DNA from: Ectocarpus siliculosus
Taxonomy: Eukaryota; Sar; Phaeophyceae; Ectocarpales; Ectocarpaceae
Assembly (NCBI GenBank): GCA_000310025.1
Contig: FN648299.1
Coordinates: forward strand, 257,242-269,128
Direction: 5' to 3'
DNA length: 11,887 nt
Part shown: positions 5,735 to 11,887 of the stretch, piece after piece
Layout: every line of letters begins with the position of its first letter
Numbering within the stretch: position 1 is the stretch's first letter
Translations under genes and position numbers: made by a program
The notes under the pieces: model-generated
The model's input: the letters and a program-made list of their open reading frames with translations, nothing else
Database searches by the model: none
Told to the model about the DNA's origin: nothing

Positions 5735-8700
5735 TGTGTGTTTGTTATTGTTAGCATCGACCGCGCTAACCGGCTGACAATGAATAGACGTCAGTCTCAG
5801 TGCGGCTGAAAACACAAAACACTTCTAAATGCCATTTATCATGGGGGAGACTGATCTATTCTCCGGGTCAAAGACTGAAACGGTAGCAACAGAAGAAAGC
5901 TGCACGCGTCTACGAAGGCTGGGTAGCTTGCACTCGACTTCGTTTTGGAGTGCTTTCACCATCATCCTCCTTGCTTTCACTGCTACCATCATTCTCATCA
6001 TCATGCTGACAGCAATTCTCTGGCAGTTCTTCTCTGGCCCTGCGTCTTTTGTTGTGGGGAAGATCATCCGGCTCGAAGCTCTTGCTTTCTTCCACGCCAT
6101 GATTCCCTCCTCGACTGCTGTTTTGGTCTCTGTCTGTGTGTGTGTATTTTGTATCACCATGGACCGCATTAACCGACTGACCAAAGGAAAGACATCAGCC
6201 TCGGTGCGGTTGAAAACACAAAACACTTCCAAATGCCATTAACTGGGACCCCGTGAGAGGGCGGCAAGGGAGAGGCTAAGCTATTCTCCGGATGAAAGAC
6301 AGAAACGATATGTACCAACAGAGGGAAACTGCACGTGTCTACCAAGGCTGCTACCCTGCACTCGAGTTCGTTTTGGAGTGCTTTCACCATCATCCTCCTT
6401 GCCTTCACTTCGCGATCACTCTCATCATCATGCTCACAGCTATTTTTCGGCAGTTCTTCTCGGAGAAGAACTGCCGAAAATAGCTGTAAAAATGACGATG
6501 GGAGTGATGGTAGTGAAAGCAAGGACGATAATGGTGAAAGCACTCAACACGAACTCGCGTGCAAGGTAGCAGCCTTGGTTGACACGCGCAGTTTTCCTCT
6601 GTTGTTACATACCGCTTCTCTCTTTAATCCGGAGAATAGCTTAGCCCCCTCCATGCCGCCCTCTCACGGGGTCCCCGTTCACGGCATTTAGAAGTGTTTT
6701 GTGTTTTCAACCGCACCGAGGCTGACGACTTTACTATCTGTTTTTTTTTTCTAGTGTTATTTGCGTTGACCGCGCAACATAACTGGATAAAGGTCAGTCT
6801 TGAAGGGGGATAAAAAACGCGAAAACGCTCTCTAGTAACCAAAAGGTTCTACCGACAGCAGCAGTGTGTGTGTGACTTCGAATTCAAACCCAAGTTCCTC
6901 ACCCCCGTCGCCTCTTTTTTCGTTTTTCCTTGCTCGCTCGTTTCATGAACATCACCCAGGCGATATCGGGCACTACTACTATGGGCCCGGTCACCCGATG
7001 AAGCCTCACAGGCTGAAACTAGCCCACCACCTCCTCCTGTCCTACAACCTGTACCGCGAGATGGACGTCTACAGACCCCACTTGGCGAGCAGCACGGTGA
7101 GCCAGCCCTTGCTGTTAGTGGCGGGCGATGTTTTACCCCGGTTGGCGGTGTTGGTATGACAGCAGTGTTTTGCTACGAGCTCTGTCCGGAAATATGGGGA
7201 CCATGGTGGTATTCGCGTTTGTATCCGAATGGCGCTTGTAATTTCGAACAGAGTGGTAGGTTCGTGCTGATGGATGTGGTGATGCTTCATGCTCTGGTGT
7301 TGCTATTTTTTGCTGTTGTTGCGTGCTGGAAAAAATGTATCGATGGCGGCCGTGGCTGTGTTGTTGATTGCCATACGGTCCCCACCGTCACGTGGGCATA
7401 TGCGCACCTGCCTACCTACCGGGCGGCACGTGGAGCATGCACACCGTGACGCAGCGCACAGGCTCCAATTTTCTTCTTTGTGGTTCTCCCATCTACTGTA
7501 TGTCGATGAATTAAAACACCCCTACGATATGCAGTCCCTCCTGTTTTTTTTTTGTGTGGCATTTGGTGCGGTTTTATGAATGCAGCTTGTGTCGGCGGAT
7601 AGTTTCCGTTGTCGTCGTATCAGGAGCCAATGGACGCATAGATTTTCAGATTTCTGCTCAGCGTCGCCATCTCGCTGTTGTCTCCCTGGGCAACCTTGTT
7701 CGGTTCCATGTTTCAACGGCCCCGGTGCCCCCCCCCTACACCTCCGGTGTTCCCTCCCCTCCCCTGTCGCCTCGATGGATCAACTTGCAGGAGCTGATGC
7801 GGTTTCACCAAGCGGACTACGTCAACTTCCTCGAGAAGGTCATGCCCGGGCCCGCGCGCGGTCAGGGGACTGGTCCTCAGGTGAGCTCCGCGTCTCGAGC
7901 GAGGCGTGCGACGTGGCGAGACACCTCTCGCCGATGTACTCGTGCGCTGCAGGGCTTTGGCGGACTGCGATTCGAGTTCGTGCAATGACTGTGTAGTGGT
8001 TGAAGAAGAAATATTTGGGAGTTGTGCGCGACGTTGCTTCTGTACATGTACATTGGCTGCAGCGTATGGGGCAAGATATTTATGTGCGGCAATTCCATAC
8101 AAGGGCGTAAACATGTTCTATGTTGCCCCCCCCCCCTCCCCCTACTTGTACAAGCAACTATTTTCCCCGACCTCCCACGCTCCTTCCCCGTTCTATCTCC
8201 GGTGGAAACCCGCTACGCGACGAGCAGCAGCAAACCAAGTTCAGCGTCGGCGAATTCACCGATTGCCCGGTGTTTGAGGGTCTCTACCGATTCTGCCAAG
8301 TGAGTGAAGTATTAATAGACGCTTTTATCTTCATGTCCAACTACTGTACGCGAAGCATTTTTTCCAAACGTTGTCAGGAGTCCACGTCCGAAAACCAAAC
8401 TAAGTGGAATGGCATCCGGGCGGCTGCTGTTGTTTAGAAACACCGCCCGTGGGTACACCAACCTCTGTTTTGTTTTTTTTCTTCTTTTTTTTTTTTTTCA
8501 GTCTTACACCGGAGCGTCGATCGACGGCGCGATCAAGCTCAACCACGACATGGCGGACATCTGCATCAACTGGTCGGGCGGTCTTCACCACGCCAAGAAG
8601 GTGAAAAACGGGAAGGAAAAACGAAAAGACGCAAGACAAGGCGTTTCTCTCGCTGCTGCTGCTGCTGCTGTGCTCGGGATTCCGCGTGTGCTGCCGTTCT

Positions 8701-11700
8701 TTGCACGTCTAGTTTTACCTTGCCACACACAGGTCTTTTTTTTTTTTTGTTATCTGTGTATGCATACCTCCTCCTTCGTGCATGGTGCTTGTTGGGGCGT
8801 GCTTACCTCGCTGGGATTAGAGGGAGGTTTTGGCAGAGAGGGGGGGGGGTTGTTCCACCTGCCGCCACGGGTGTACGGGAGTTCGGGGCTCGAGCACGAC
8901 GACGGTTTGTAGCAGCAATATCGCCGATGACATTTATAACCGTTCGTATATGTGTGTGTGTGTGTGGTTTGCTCAGGCCGAGGCATCGGGCTTCTGCTAT
9001 GTGAATGACATCGTACTGGCCATCCTCGAGCTTCTCAAGTACCACTCCCGCGTGCTGTACATCGACATCGACATACACCATGGCGACGGGGTGGAGGTGC
9101 GCTGTTGCTGCTGTTGTTGTTGAGATTTTTGGTCGATGGTTAATTTTGTGGATCGCTTCCCCATTCAGTGGGCGATTTGGTTGCGTACGCAGGTTGCATA
9201 CTCCAAACCAAGACTTCTCTTCGGAGTTGCCTTGCGGATTTTTTTCTCTCTTGTTCCTCCTCTGTATTATTTTTTTTTTCGTTTTTTTCTCCATGACAGC
9301 AACATATAGATTTACATATTTTGTTAGCACATACATACATGTGCGTGTTCCTTTTCCCATCCGTTTCTTGCGTTTGTTTGCTTTTCCAGGAAGCGTTCTA
9401 CACGACGGATCGCGTGATGACCCTATCGTTCCACAAGTACGGCGACTTCTTCCCGGGCACGGGTGACATCAAGGACGTCGGGGCGAAGGTGATCGACCAC
9501 TACACGGTCGCACATATATTCTTGGCATTCTTCTTTTTGGCGACGCCTGCATGCGAGTTCCTTGGGCCCTCTCCTGTTTTTTTCATGTACCCGAAGGATT
9601 GTACCATTCGGTGTAGCGTGTGTGTGCGTTTTTTTTTTCTGGGCAAGTGAGGCGAGGTGTTTGGACACTATTGTAGCAGAAACAATAAAATAATCGAAGC
9701 TGTTGCGTGTGCCTCTACTCCGCGATGATATCCTTCTTGATCTTTTGATCGAAAATCCCGATTGCCCTTGATGCGCTTACTGCTGCAGTCCGGCAAGTAC
9801 TACTCGGTGAACTTCCCTCTGCAAGAAGGCATCGATGACAACAGCTTCGAGAGCATCTTCAAACCCGTCGTCAACAAGGTGAGGCCAACTCTCGAGACCT
9901 TCGCTTCCGGAATTGTTTTGATTGTGCGAGAGCGGAGGGGGCGGCGGGGGGGTAGTTCAGGCAGACACCACAGAGCGGGAGCTGGCTGGCTGAAGACAAA
10001 CTAGACCAGGTAACACTATAGCCTTTCCCACGCGCCATCATGGCCTCGTCTTTGTCCTACATACATGGCGGAGAACCTCCGGAGAACCTTCTGTAGAACT
10101 TTCCTCTCATTGTTTCCCTTCGGTACGGTGCCTGGTCTGTAGCGACTTGCTGTTTCCAGAACCAAGTCCCTCCATTGAGACCCCCTCCCCCCCCCCCACG
10201 ATCCTTCCCGATCTATCGTGCCCCCCCCTCTTCCTCCCTACCCGCCCACGACCTTTTTTTGTGGGAACAGGTGATGGAGATGTACCAACCGTCGGCGGTG
10301 GTGCTGCAGTGCGGGGCGGACTCCCTCACGGGAGACCGGCTGGGCTGCTTCAACCTCACGCTCAAGGGACACGCGGAGGCTGTCAAGCACGTCAAGAGCT
10401 TCGGCGTGCCAATGCTGGTGCTCGGGGGAGGGGGCTACACCATCCGCAACGTGGCGAGGTGGGGGTTGGGGTCGGGTCGGGTGGTGGGACAGTGTGTGGT
10501 GCTGGTGCCGGTGCCGGTGCCGTTGGCGATACAGGATGAAGCACTCTCAGTCCTGCATTGCTCCACCTCTCAATATTATGCTGGTGGTGCTTTTCACTTT
10601 GGTGTTGTCATAATGCTGTCGGCCCTGATGGAGGCTTGATGTGTGTTTGAGGTGTTTTGAGTTGTTTCGGGGGCGTTCAGGATCGACAGGTGTTCGGGTC
10701 TTGTCTTGGGGGGAAGTGTTCCAAGGCGCGCCGTCGCCTTCACGAAGCCGTGTTTCCTGCTGTTTCTGTAGAGGCGTGTTTTCGTTCTGTGTTTTTTCTC
10801 CGCCTACTCGTTGTGGTGGCGAGACTGCAGGGTCTATTGGCCGAACTGGGGGTTCTGCTCTACTCATGTGAATCATCAAATCTTCCGTGTTTCCTGGCGG
10901 ACACGGACGGCATGGCATGTGCGTGTCTTACGCTTGTCATTTTTTTTTTACTTGTTGTTGCTCTCCTATGCAGGTGCTGGGCTTATGAGACGGGGGTGCT
11001 GCTGGGCAAGGAGATCGACGAGGCGATTCCGTACAACGACTACTTCGAGTACTACGCGCCGGACTTCAAGCTGCACCTAACGCCGGTAAGGGTGTTGTTT
11101 CGTGGTATGTAGAACACCTTGCGGCTTTCTGTGATTTTCGGCTATTTTGCTGCGTACAGTTGGCTTCAAGTTGGGGATGGGATTCCCTCGGGGCAAGCGA
11201 TGATATCCCGTGGGAGTCGACTCTTCCAAGCGACCAAAGGGTTCGAACGGTTGTTCCCCCGTTCCACCGAAACTGATGTGTTCGGGGGAAGATTGTCTGG
11301 TGAGAGCAGACGAGACTCGTTCGGCTACAGTGTGCGTGTGGGTTCTTGACGTCCAGTTAGGTGGGGGGTCGGGCTTATCCTGCTTGTATCCCACGACAAA
11401 GTGAGCCACGCTTTCATTGCCCCCCTCTTCGTGCTTGGCCCTATGTAAATAGCGAATGCCTGTGACACCGGTAAAACAGTGTAGTTTAGGCCGCGAATTT
11501 TGGCATCGTGGGAACAGACGCGTAGCTAACGCCTGTGAATGTCGTGGTCTCATGTCTTCCCCCCACGCGCTCGTGTTGTCGTGGCTTCGTGGGGAACATC
11601 TATATGTTTCCTGATCCAACGGCGGCGCGTCGACGCAGTCTCCCCACATGGAGAATCTCAACACACCGCAGGAGCTGGACCGGCTCAAGACCACCGTGCT

Positions 11701-11749
11701 GCGGCAGCTCCAGACGCTGCAGGGGGCTCCGTCGATGCAGATGGTGGAG
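4621..11749 (+). CDS. HDAC: Class I histone deacetylase (RPD3/HDAC1 type), eleven exons, 3' end outside window
   Basis: Zinc-dependent lysine deacetylase acting on histone tails, normally the catalytic subunit of nuclear co-repressor complexes. Joined exons are 4621-4657, 6960-7096, 7791-7880, 8228-8299, 8502-8600, 8977-9096, 9390-9488, 9789-9878, 10271-10458, 10974-11085 and 11639-11749. They give one open frame of 385 codons with GT-AG introns and matching phases (intron 1 phase 1, intron 9 phase 2, all others phase 0). Visible residues: charge-relay His141-His142 (GGLHHAKK), zinc ligands Asp177, His179 and Asp265, tunnel Phe151 and Phe206, catalytic Tyr304 (GGGGYT). The inositol-phosphate pocket equivalents Lys27, Arg271 and Arg307 are present. 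Numbering is one above human HDAC1 over most of the domain. The start is fixed by an in-frame TGA two codons upstream. The domain ends near residue 350, and the C-terminal tail continues beyond the window. Class I is clear from near-continuous similarity. HDAC1/2 versus HDAC3 orthology cannot be settled here. Confidence 0.97.
5695..5744. repeat. (TG)n microsatellite in HDAC intron 1
   Basis: Uninterrupted TG dinucleotides cover about 5695-5730, followed by an imperfect TG/TTTG stretch to 5744. It directly precedes repeat copy A. A shorter TG tract (about 6133-6145) sits at the same place before copy B. Confidence 0.95.
5730..6034 (+). repeat. Intron 1 repeat, copy A (direct)
   Basis: It shares with copy B the order GACCGC-TTAACCG-CTGAC (5759-5778), GAAAACACAAAACACTT (5808-5824), CTATTCTCCGG, TTCGTTTTGGAGTGCTTTCA (5940-5959), CATCATCATGCT and GGCAGTTCTTCTC (6022-6034). 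It differs by substitutions and small indels throughout, so it is the more diverged member. It reads open on the minus strand over 6095-5910. Confidence 0.9.
5910..6095 (-). pseudogene. Short open frame in repeat copy A, possible captured exon fragment
   Basis: A 61-codon frame on the strand opposite HDAC. It begins [12 protein letters not shown], then has a basic cluster (NKRRRAREE), an Asp/Glu/Ser-rich stretch and a second basic motif (PKRSR). This is the composition of a disordered nuclear protein segment with a bipartite-like nuclear signal. The acidic stretch persists in copy C but is frame-shifted in B, so the family looks non-functional as protein. No homologue is recognised. Read-through by chance in low-complexity DNA is possible. 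Confidence 0.35.
6133..6461 (+). repeat. Intron 1 repeat, copy B (direct; left arm of the inverted repeat)
   Basis: A direct copy of A and, at the same time, the left arm of the large inverted repeat. The arm proper runs from about 6193 to 6461. Its last 24 bases (6438-6461) match the reverse complement of 6463-6485, apart from one deleted A. The whole arm remains alignable with copy C. Confidence 0.93.
6463..6727 (-). repeat. Intron 1 repeat, copy C (inverted; right arm)
   Basis: The reverse complement of copy B, starting one base after it (axis at 6462) and ending at GAGGCTGACG near 6727. Matching blocks include the arms beside the axis, GGTAGCAGCCTTGG (6565-6578), CCGCCCTCTCACGGGGTCCC (6657-6676) and AAGTGTTTTGTGTTTTCAAC (6692-6711). 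Arms of about 265-269 bp with almost no loop would form a long duplex in RNA. Confidence 0.95.
6755..6800 (+). repeat. Possible fragment of the left end of the intron 1 repeat
   Basis: The stretch containing GTTGACCGCGC and GGTCAGTCT resembles the left end of copy A (5744-5797, with ATCGACCGCGC and CGTCAGTCT) in direct orientation, with several indels. It lies just right of copy C. The match is short and imperfect, so it is only suggestive. Confidence 0.35.
6960..7096 (+). CDS. HDAC: HDAC exon 2
   Basis: Encodes the end of Gly13 to Thr58. It includes the class I signature [17 protein letters not shown], in which Lys27 and Arg30 correspond to human HDAC1 Lys31 and Arg34. The helix that follows ([14 protein letters not shown]) and the RPH motif before the boundary are typical. 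The acceptor is CCCAG|G and the donor GTGAGC. The exon ends after a complete codon. Confidence 0.97.
7097..7790 (+). other. HDAC intron 2 (694 bp)
   Basis: Donor GTGAGC, acceptor TTGCAG before exon 3. The intron is G/T-rich in its first half, with a T9 run near 7543-7551 and a short C-run near 7727-7735. No coding segment, repeat or RNA gene is evident inside it. Confidence 0.9.
7791..7880 (+). CDS. HDAC: HDAC exon 3
   Basis: Thirty codons, Glu59 to Gln88. The first part ([17 protein letters not shown]) aligns with the class I helix that ends in F-L. The second part, [13 protein letters not shown], is a Gly/Pro-rich loop replacing the usual charged 'RPDNMSEYSKQ'-like segment. The donor is GTGAGC. 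The start and end are both phase 0. Confidence 0.95.
7881..8227 (+). other. HDAC intron 3 (347 bp) with tandem acceptors
   Basis: Donor GTGAGC. The 3' end reads GAG-CAG-CAG at 8222-8230, so three consecutive acceptors are possible and all keep frame. The boundary 8227/8228 is my choice; 8224 or 8230 would add or remove one glutamine. A C10 run lies near 8127-8136. Nothing else is recognisable. Confidence 0.75.
8228..8299 (+). CDS. HDAC: HDAC exon 4 (carries the two-residue active-site insertion)
   Basis: Twenty-four codons, Gln89 to Gln112 with the chosen acceptor, containing [21 protein letters not shown]-type sequence. In human HDAC1 the glutamate is followed directly by Asp99 (GEDCPVF). 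Here Phe98-Thr99 are inserted before Asp100. The donor is GTGAGT. The 3' boundary is certain because exon 5 continues the alignment without a gap. The 5' boundary is uncertain by one codon either way. Confidence 0.92.
8502..8600 (+). CDS. HDAC: HDAC exon 5 (catalytic His pair)
   Basis: Thirty-three codons, Ser113 to Lys145, ending in [11 protein letters not shown]. His141 and His142 are the active-site histidines of the two charge-relay systems. It is preceded by one of the strongest pyrimidine tracts in the window (mostly T, 8467-8498, then CAG). The donor GTGAAA is weak, but the next exon resumes the conserved AEASGF motif without a gap. The 202-bp intron before it (8300-8501) holds nothing notable. 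Confidence 0.97.
8601..8976 (+). other. HDAC intron 5 (376 bp)
   Basis: Bounded by GTGAAA and CTCAG. It contains a (GCT)n tract near 8651-8671, a T12 run near 8735-8746, a G9-10 run near 8840-8849 and a TG tract just before the acceptor (8951-8967). No coding potential was seen. Confidence 0.88.
8977..9096 (+). CDS. HDAC: HDAC exon 6 (zinc ligands)
   Basis: Forty codons, Ala146 to Glu185. It holds [10 protein letters not shown] (Phe151 lines the substrate tunnel) and [13 protein letters not shown]. In the latter motif Asp177 and His179 are zinc ligands, and Asp175 is the relay partner of the first histidine. The donor GTGCGC is unusual. The 293-bp intron after it (9097-9389) is T-rich and contains a TGC/TGT triplet tract directly after the donor. 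Confidence 0.98.
9390..9488 (+). CDS. HDAC: HDAC exon 7
   Basis: Thirty-three codons, Glu186 to Lys218, containing [16 protein letters not shown] and FFPGTGD, where Phe206 corresponds to the second tunnel phenylalanine. The acceptor TTTTCCAG is strong. The donor GTGATC is weak and was chosen because exon 8 continues the conserved GKYYSVN motif exactly there. The 300-bp intron 7 (9489-9788) has no other feature that I recognise. Confidence 0.96.
9789..9878 (+). CDS. HDAC: HDAC exon 8
   Basis: Thirty codons, Ser219 to Lys248, matching the class I segment G-K-Y-Y-x-V-N-x-P-L followed by [17 protein letters not shown]. The acceptor is CTGCAG and the donor GTGAGG, both phase 0. The GIDD motif is typical of class I enzymes and differs from class II. 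Confidence 0.96.
9879..10270 (+). other. HDAC intron 8 (392 bp)
   Basis: Donor GTGAGG, acceptor AACAG. It includes two adjacent near-identical copies of a 10-base unit (GGAGAACCTC/T, 10069-10089) and a pyrimidine-rich end with a C10-11 run (about 10188-10198). No exon was seen. Confidence 0.88.
10271..10458 (+). CDS. HDAC: HDAC exon 9 (third zinc ligand and catalytic Tyr)
   Basis: Encodes Val249 to Ala310 plus two bases of Arg311. It includes [16 protein letters not shown], where Asp265 is the third zinc ligand and Arg271 an inositol-phosphate contact. It also includes [13 protein letters not shown], with Tyr304 as the transition-state tyrosine and Arg307 a second phosphate contact. The donor GTGGGG is weak, but the split Arg codon (AG + G) joins exactly to exon 10. 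Confidence 0.98.
10459..10973 (+). other. HDAC intron 9 (515 bp)
   Basis: Bounded by GTGGGG and TATGCAG. The start is very G-rich and contains a short GTGCCG repeat (10503-10520). The end has a T9 run and a pyrimidine tract before the acceptor. A long spurious open frame crosses the acceptor into exon 10. Nothing else is recognised. Confidence 0.88.
10974..11085 (+). CDS. HDAC: HDAC exon 10
   Basis: Encodes the end of Arg311 to Pro348: [10 protein letters not shown], then [20 protein letters not shown], the conserved end of the class I catalytic domain. The donor GTAAGG is the only one in the gene with A at the third intron position. Phase 2 at the start matches exon 9. Confidence 0.97.
11086..11638 (+). 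other. HDAC intron 10 (553 bp)
   Basis: Bounded by GTAAGG and GACGCAG. It has mixed composition with no long homopolymer and no exon, repeat or structured RNA that I can support. Confidence 0.88.
11639..11749 (+). CDS. HDAC: HDAC exon 11 (last exon inside the window)
   Basis: Thirty-seven codons, Ser349 to Glu385. [14 protein letters not shown] corresponds to the N-x-N-T-x-E-x-L-E-x-I-K helix that follows the catalytic domain in class I HDACs, and QGAPSMQM to the A-P-x-V-Q-M motif. The donor GTGAGA at 11750 shows that the gene continues. At least one further exon with the acidic tail and stop codon should lie outside the window. Confidence 0.93.
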
Positions 11750-11804
11750 GTGAGAGAGCGTATTTGTGCGGCTCTCTACTCTCTATCGGAACGGTTGTCA
11801 TTGT

Positions 11805-11887
11805 GAAGAAGACGACGACGACAACAACAACAACAACAACAACAACGACAACTTTTGCGGGGAAAGGGGGGGGGGGGGGGGGGCGGC
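11805..11887. repeat. GAC/AAC triplet tract and G18 run at the right edge
   Basis: In the presumed intron 11, a (GAC)n tract passes into (AAC)n (about 11805-11852) and is followed by an uninterrupted run of 18 G (11866-11883). The window ends four bases later. Homopolymers like this often terminate contigs. Confidence 0.9.

Larger units (their letters stand above)
4658..6959 (+). other. HDAC intron 1 (2302 bp, repeat-rich)
   Basis: Donor GTGAGC at 4658. The acceptor CCCAG at 6955-6959 follows a T-rich tract (about 6912-6945). It is by far the longest intron of the gene. It holds a (TG)n tract at 5695-5744, two direct copies and one inverted copy of a repeat of about 300 bp (5730-6727), and a perfect 8-bp stem with a 4-base loop at 5481-5500. 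The first kilobase (4658-5690) contains no exon or repeat that I can support. Confidence 0.88.

Noticed and set aside
5695-5744. TG tract as a possible transposon end or Z-DNA regulatory element
   Set aside because: Simple dinucleotide repeats are common, and no target duplication or flanking inverted end was seen at this position.
5829-6242. 137-codon + strand frame with an Ile/Leu/Ala-rich hydrophobic stretch
   Set aside because: It lies inside HDAC intron 1 across repeat copy A. The hydrophobic run is the complement of the acidic GAT/GAA-rich stretch, so a membrane protein call would be an artefact.
7554-7996. Two overlapping + strand open frames of about 140 codons around exon 3
   Set aside because: Only 7791-7880 aligns with HDAC. 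The remainder is intron read through in the exon frame or another frame.
8803-9360. 185-codon minus-strand open frame opposite exon 6
   Set aside because: A shadow of the conserved HDAC exon plus T-rich intron sequence read as Lys/Glu.
1-11887. tRNA, rRNA, CRISPR, riboswitch, prokaryotic operon or intact transposase
   Set aside because: No cloverleaf, rRNA core, spaced identical repeats or transposase/reverse transcriptase motif was seen on either strand. The spliced HDAC gene makes this nuclear eukaryotic DNA.

Overview
This is a stretch of intron-rich eukaryotic nuclear DNA. The only securely identified gene is a class I (RPD3/HDAC1-type) histone deacetylase on the + strand. It runs from an ATG at 4621, through eleven exons, and past the right edge of the window. 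The last exon seen ends at 11749. The spliced reading frame covers 385 codons and contains the whole catalytic domain, with every zinc, charge-relay and inositol-phosphate pocket residue I can name. Many introns of 200-700 bp, one of 2.3 kb, G/C-rich third codon positions, T-rich tracts before acceptors and long G/C homopolymers outside exons all suggest a stramenopile, perhaps a brown alga. That assignment is inference. A two-residue insertion beside the active site (Phe98-Thr99) recalls the one known from apicomplexan HDAC3 and also fits the SAR supergroup.

Layout. Positions 1-466: no supportable gene, beginning in a G-run. Positions 467-2627, minus strand: fragments of at least one unrecognised gene. 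Its best part is a first exon (2627 to 2316) encoding a short N-terminus, one membrane segment and a natural (GGGGS)n-like linker. A 67-bp intron links it to a second exon starting at 2248. Two further exon-like islands lie at 1388-1217 (two incompatible models) and 580-467. Positions 2628-4620: the divergent intergenic or 5' region between the two genes, with no confident gene. It ends in an open frame of 101 codons, separated from the HDAC ATG by a single TGA and one further codon. Positions 4621-11749: the HDAC gene.

The most unusual structure is in HDAC intron 1 (4658-6959). A roughly 300-bp sequence is present in two direct copies (about 5730-6034 and 6133-6461). A third, inverted copy (6463-6727) abuts the second around a one-base axis. 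A transcript of this intron could fold into a hairpin with arms of about 265 bp. One copy still carries, antisense to HDAC, a short open frame for an acidic/basic nuclear-type peptide. This suggests a captured gene fragment or a foldback element built from one.

I see no RNA genes, CRISPR arrays, recognisable transposase or prokaryote-style operon. The minus-strand gene and HDAC are arranged head to head about 2 kb apart, so they may share a regulatory region, but no promoter motif could be identified with confidence.
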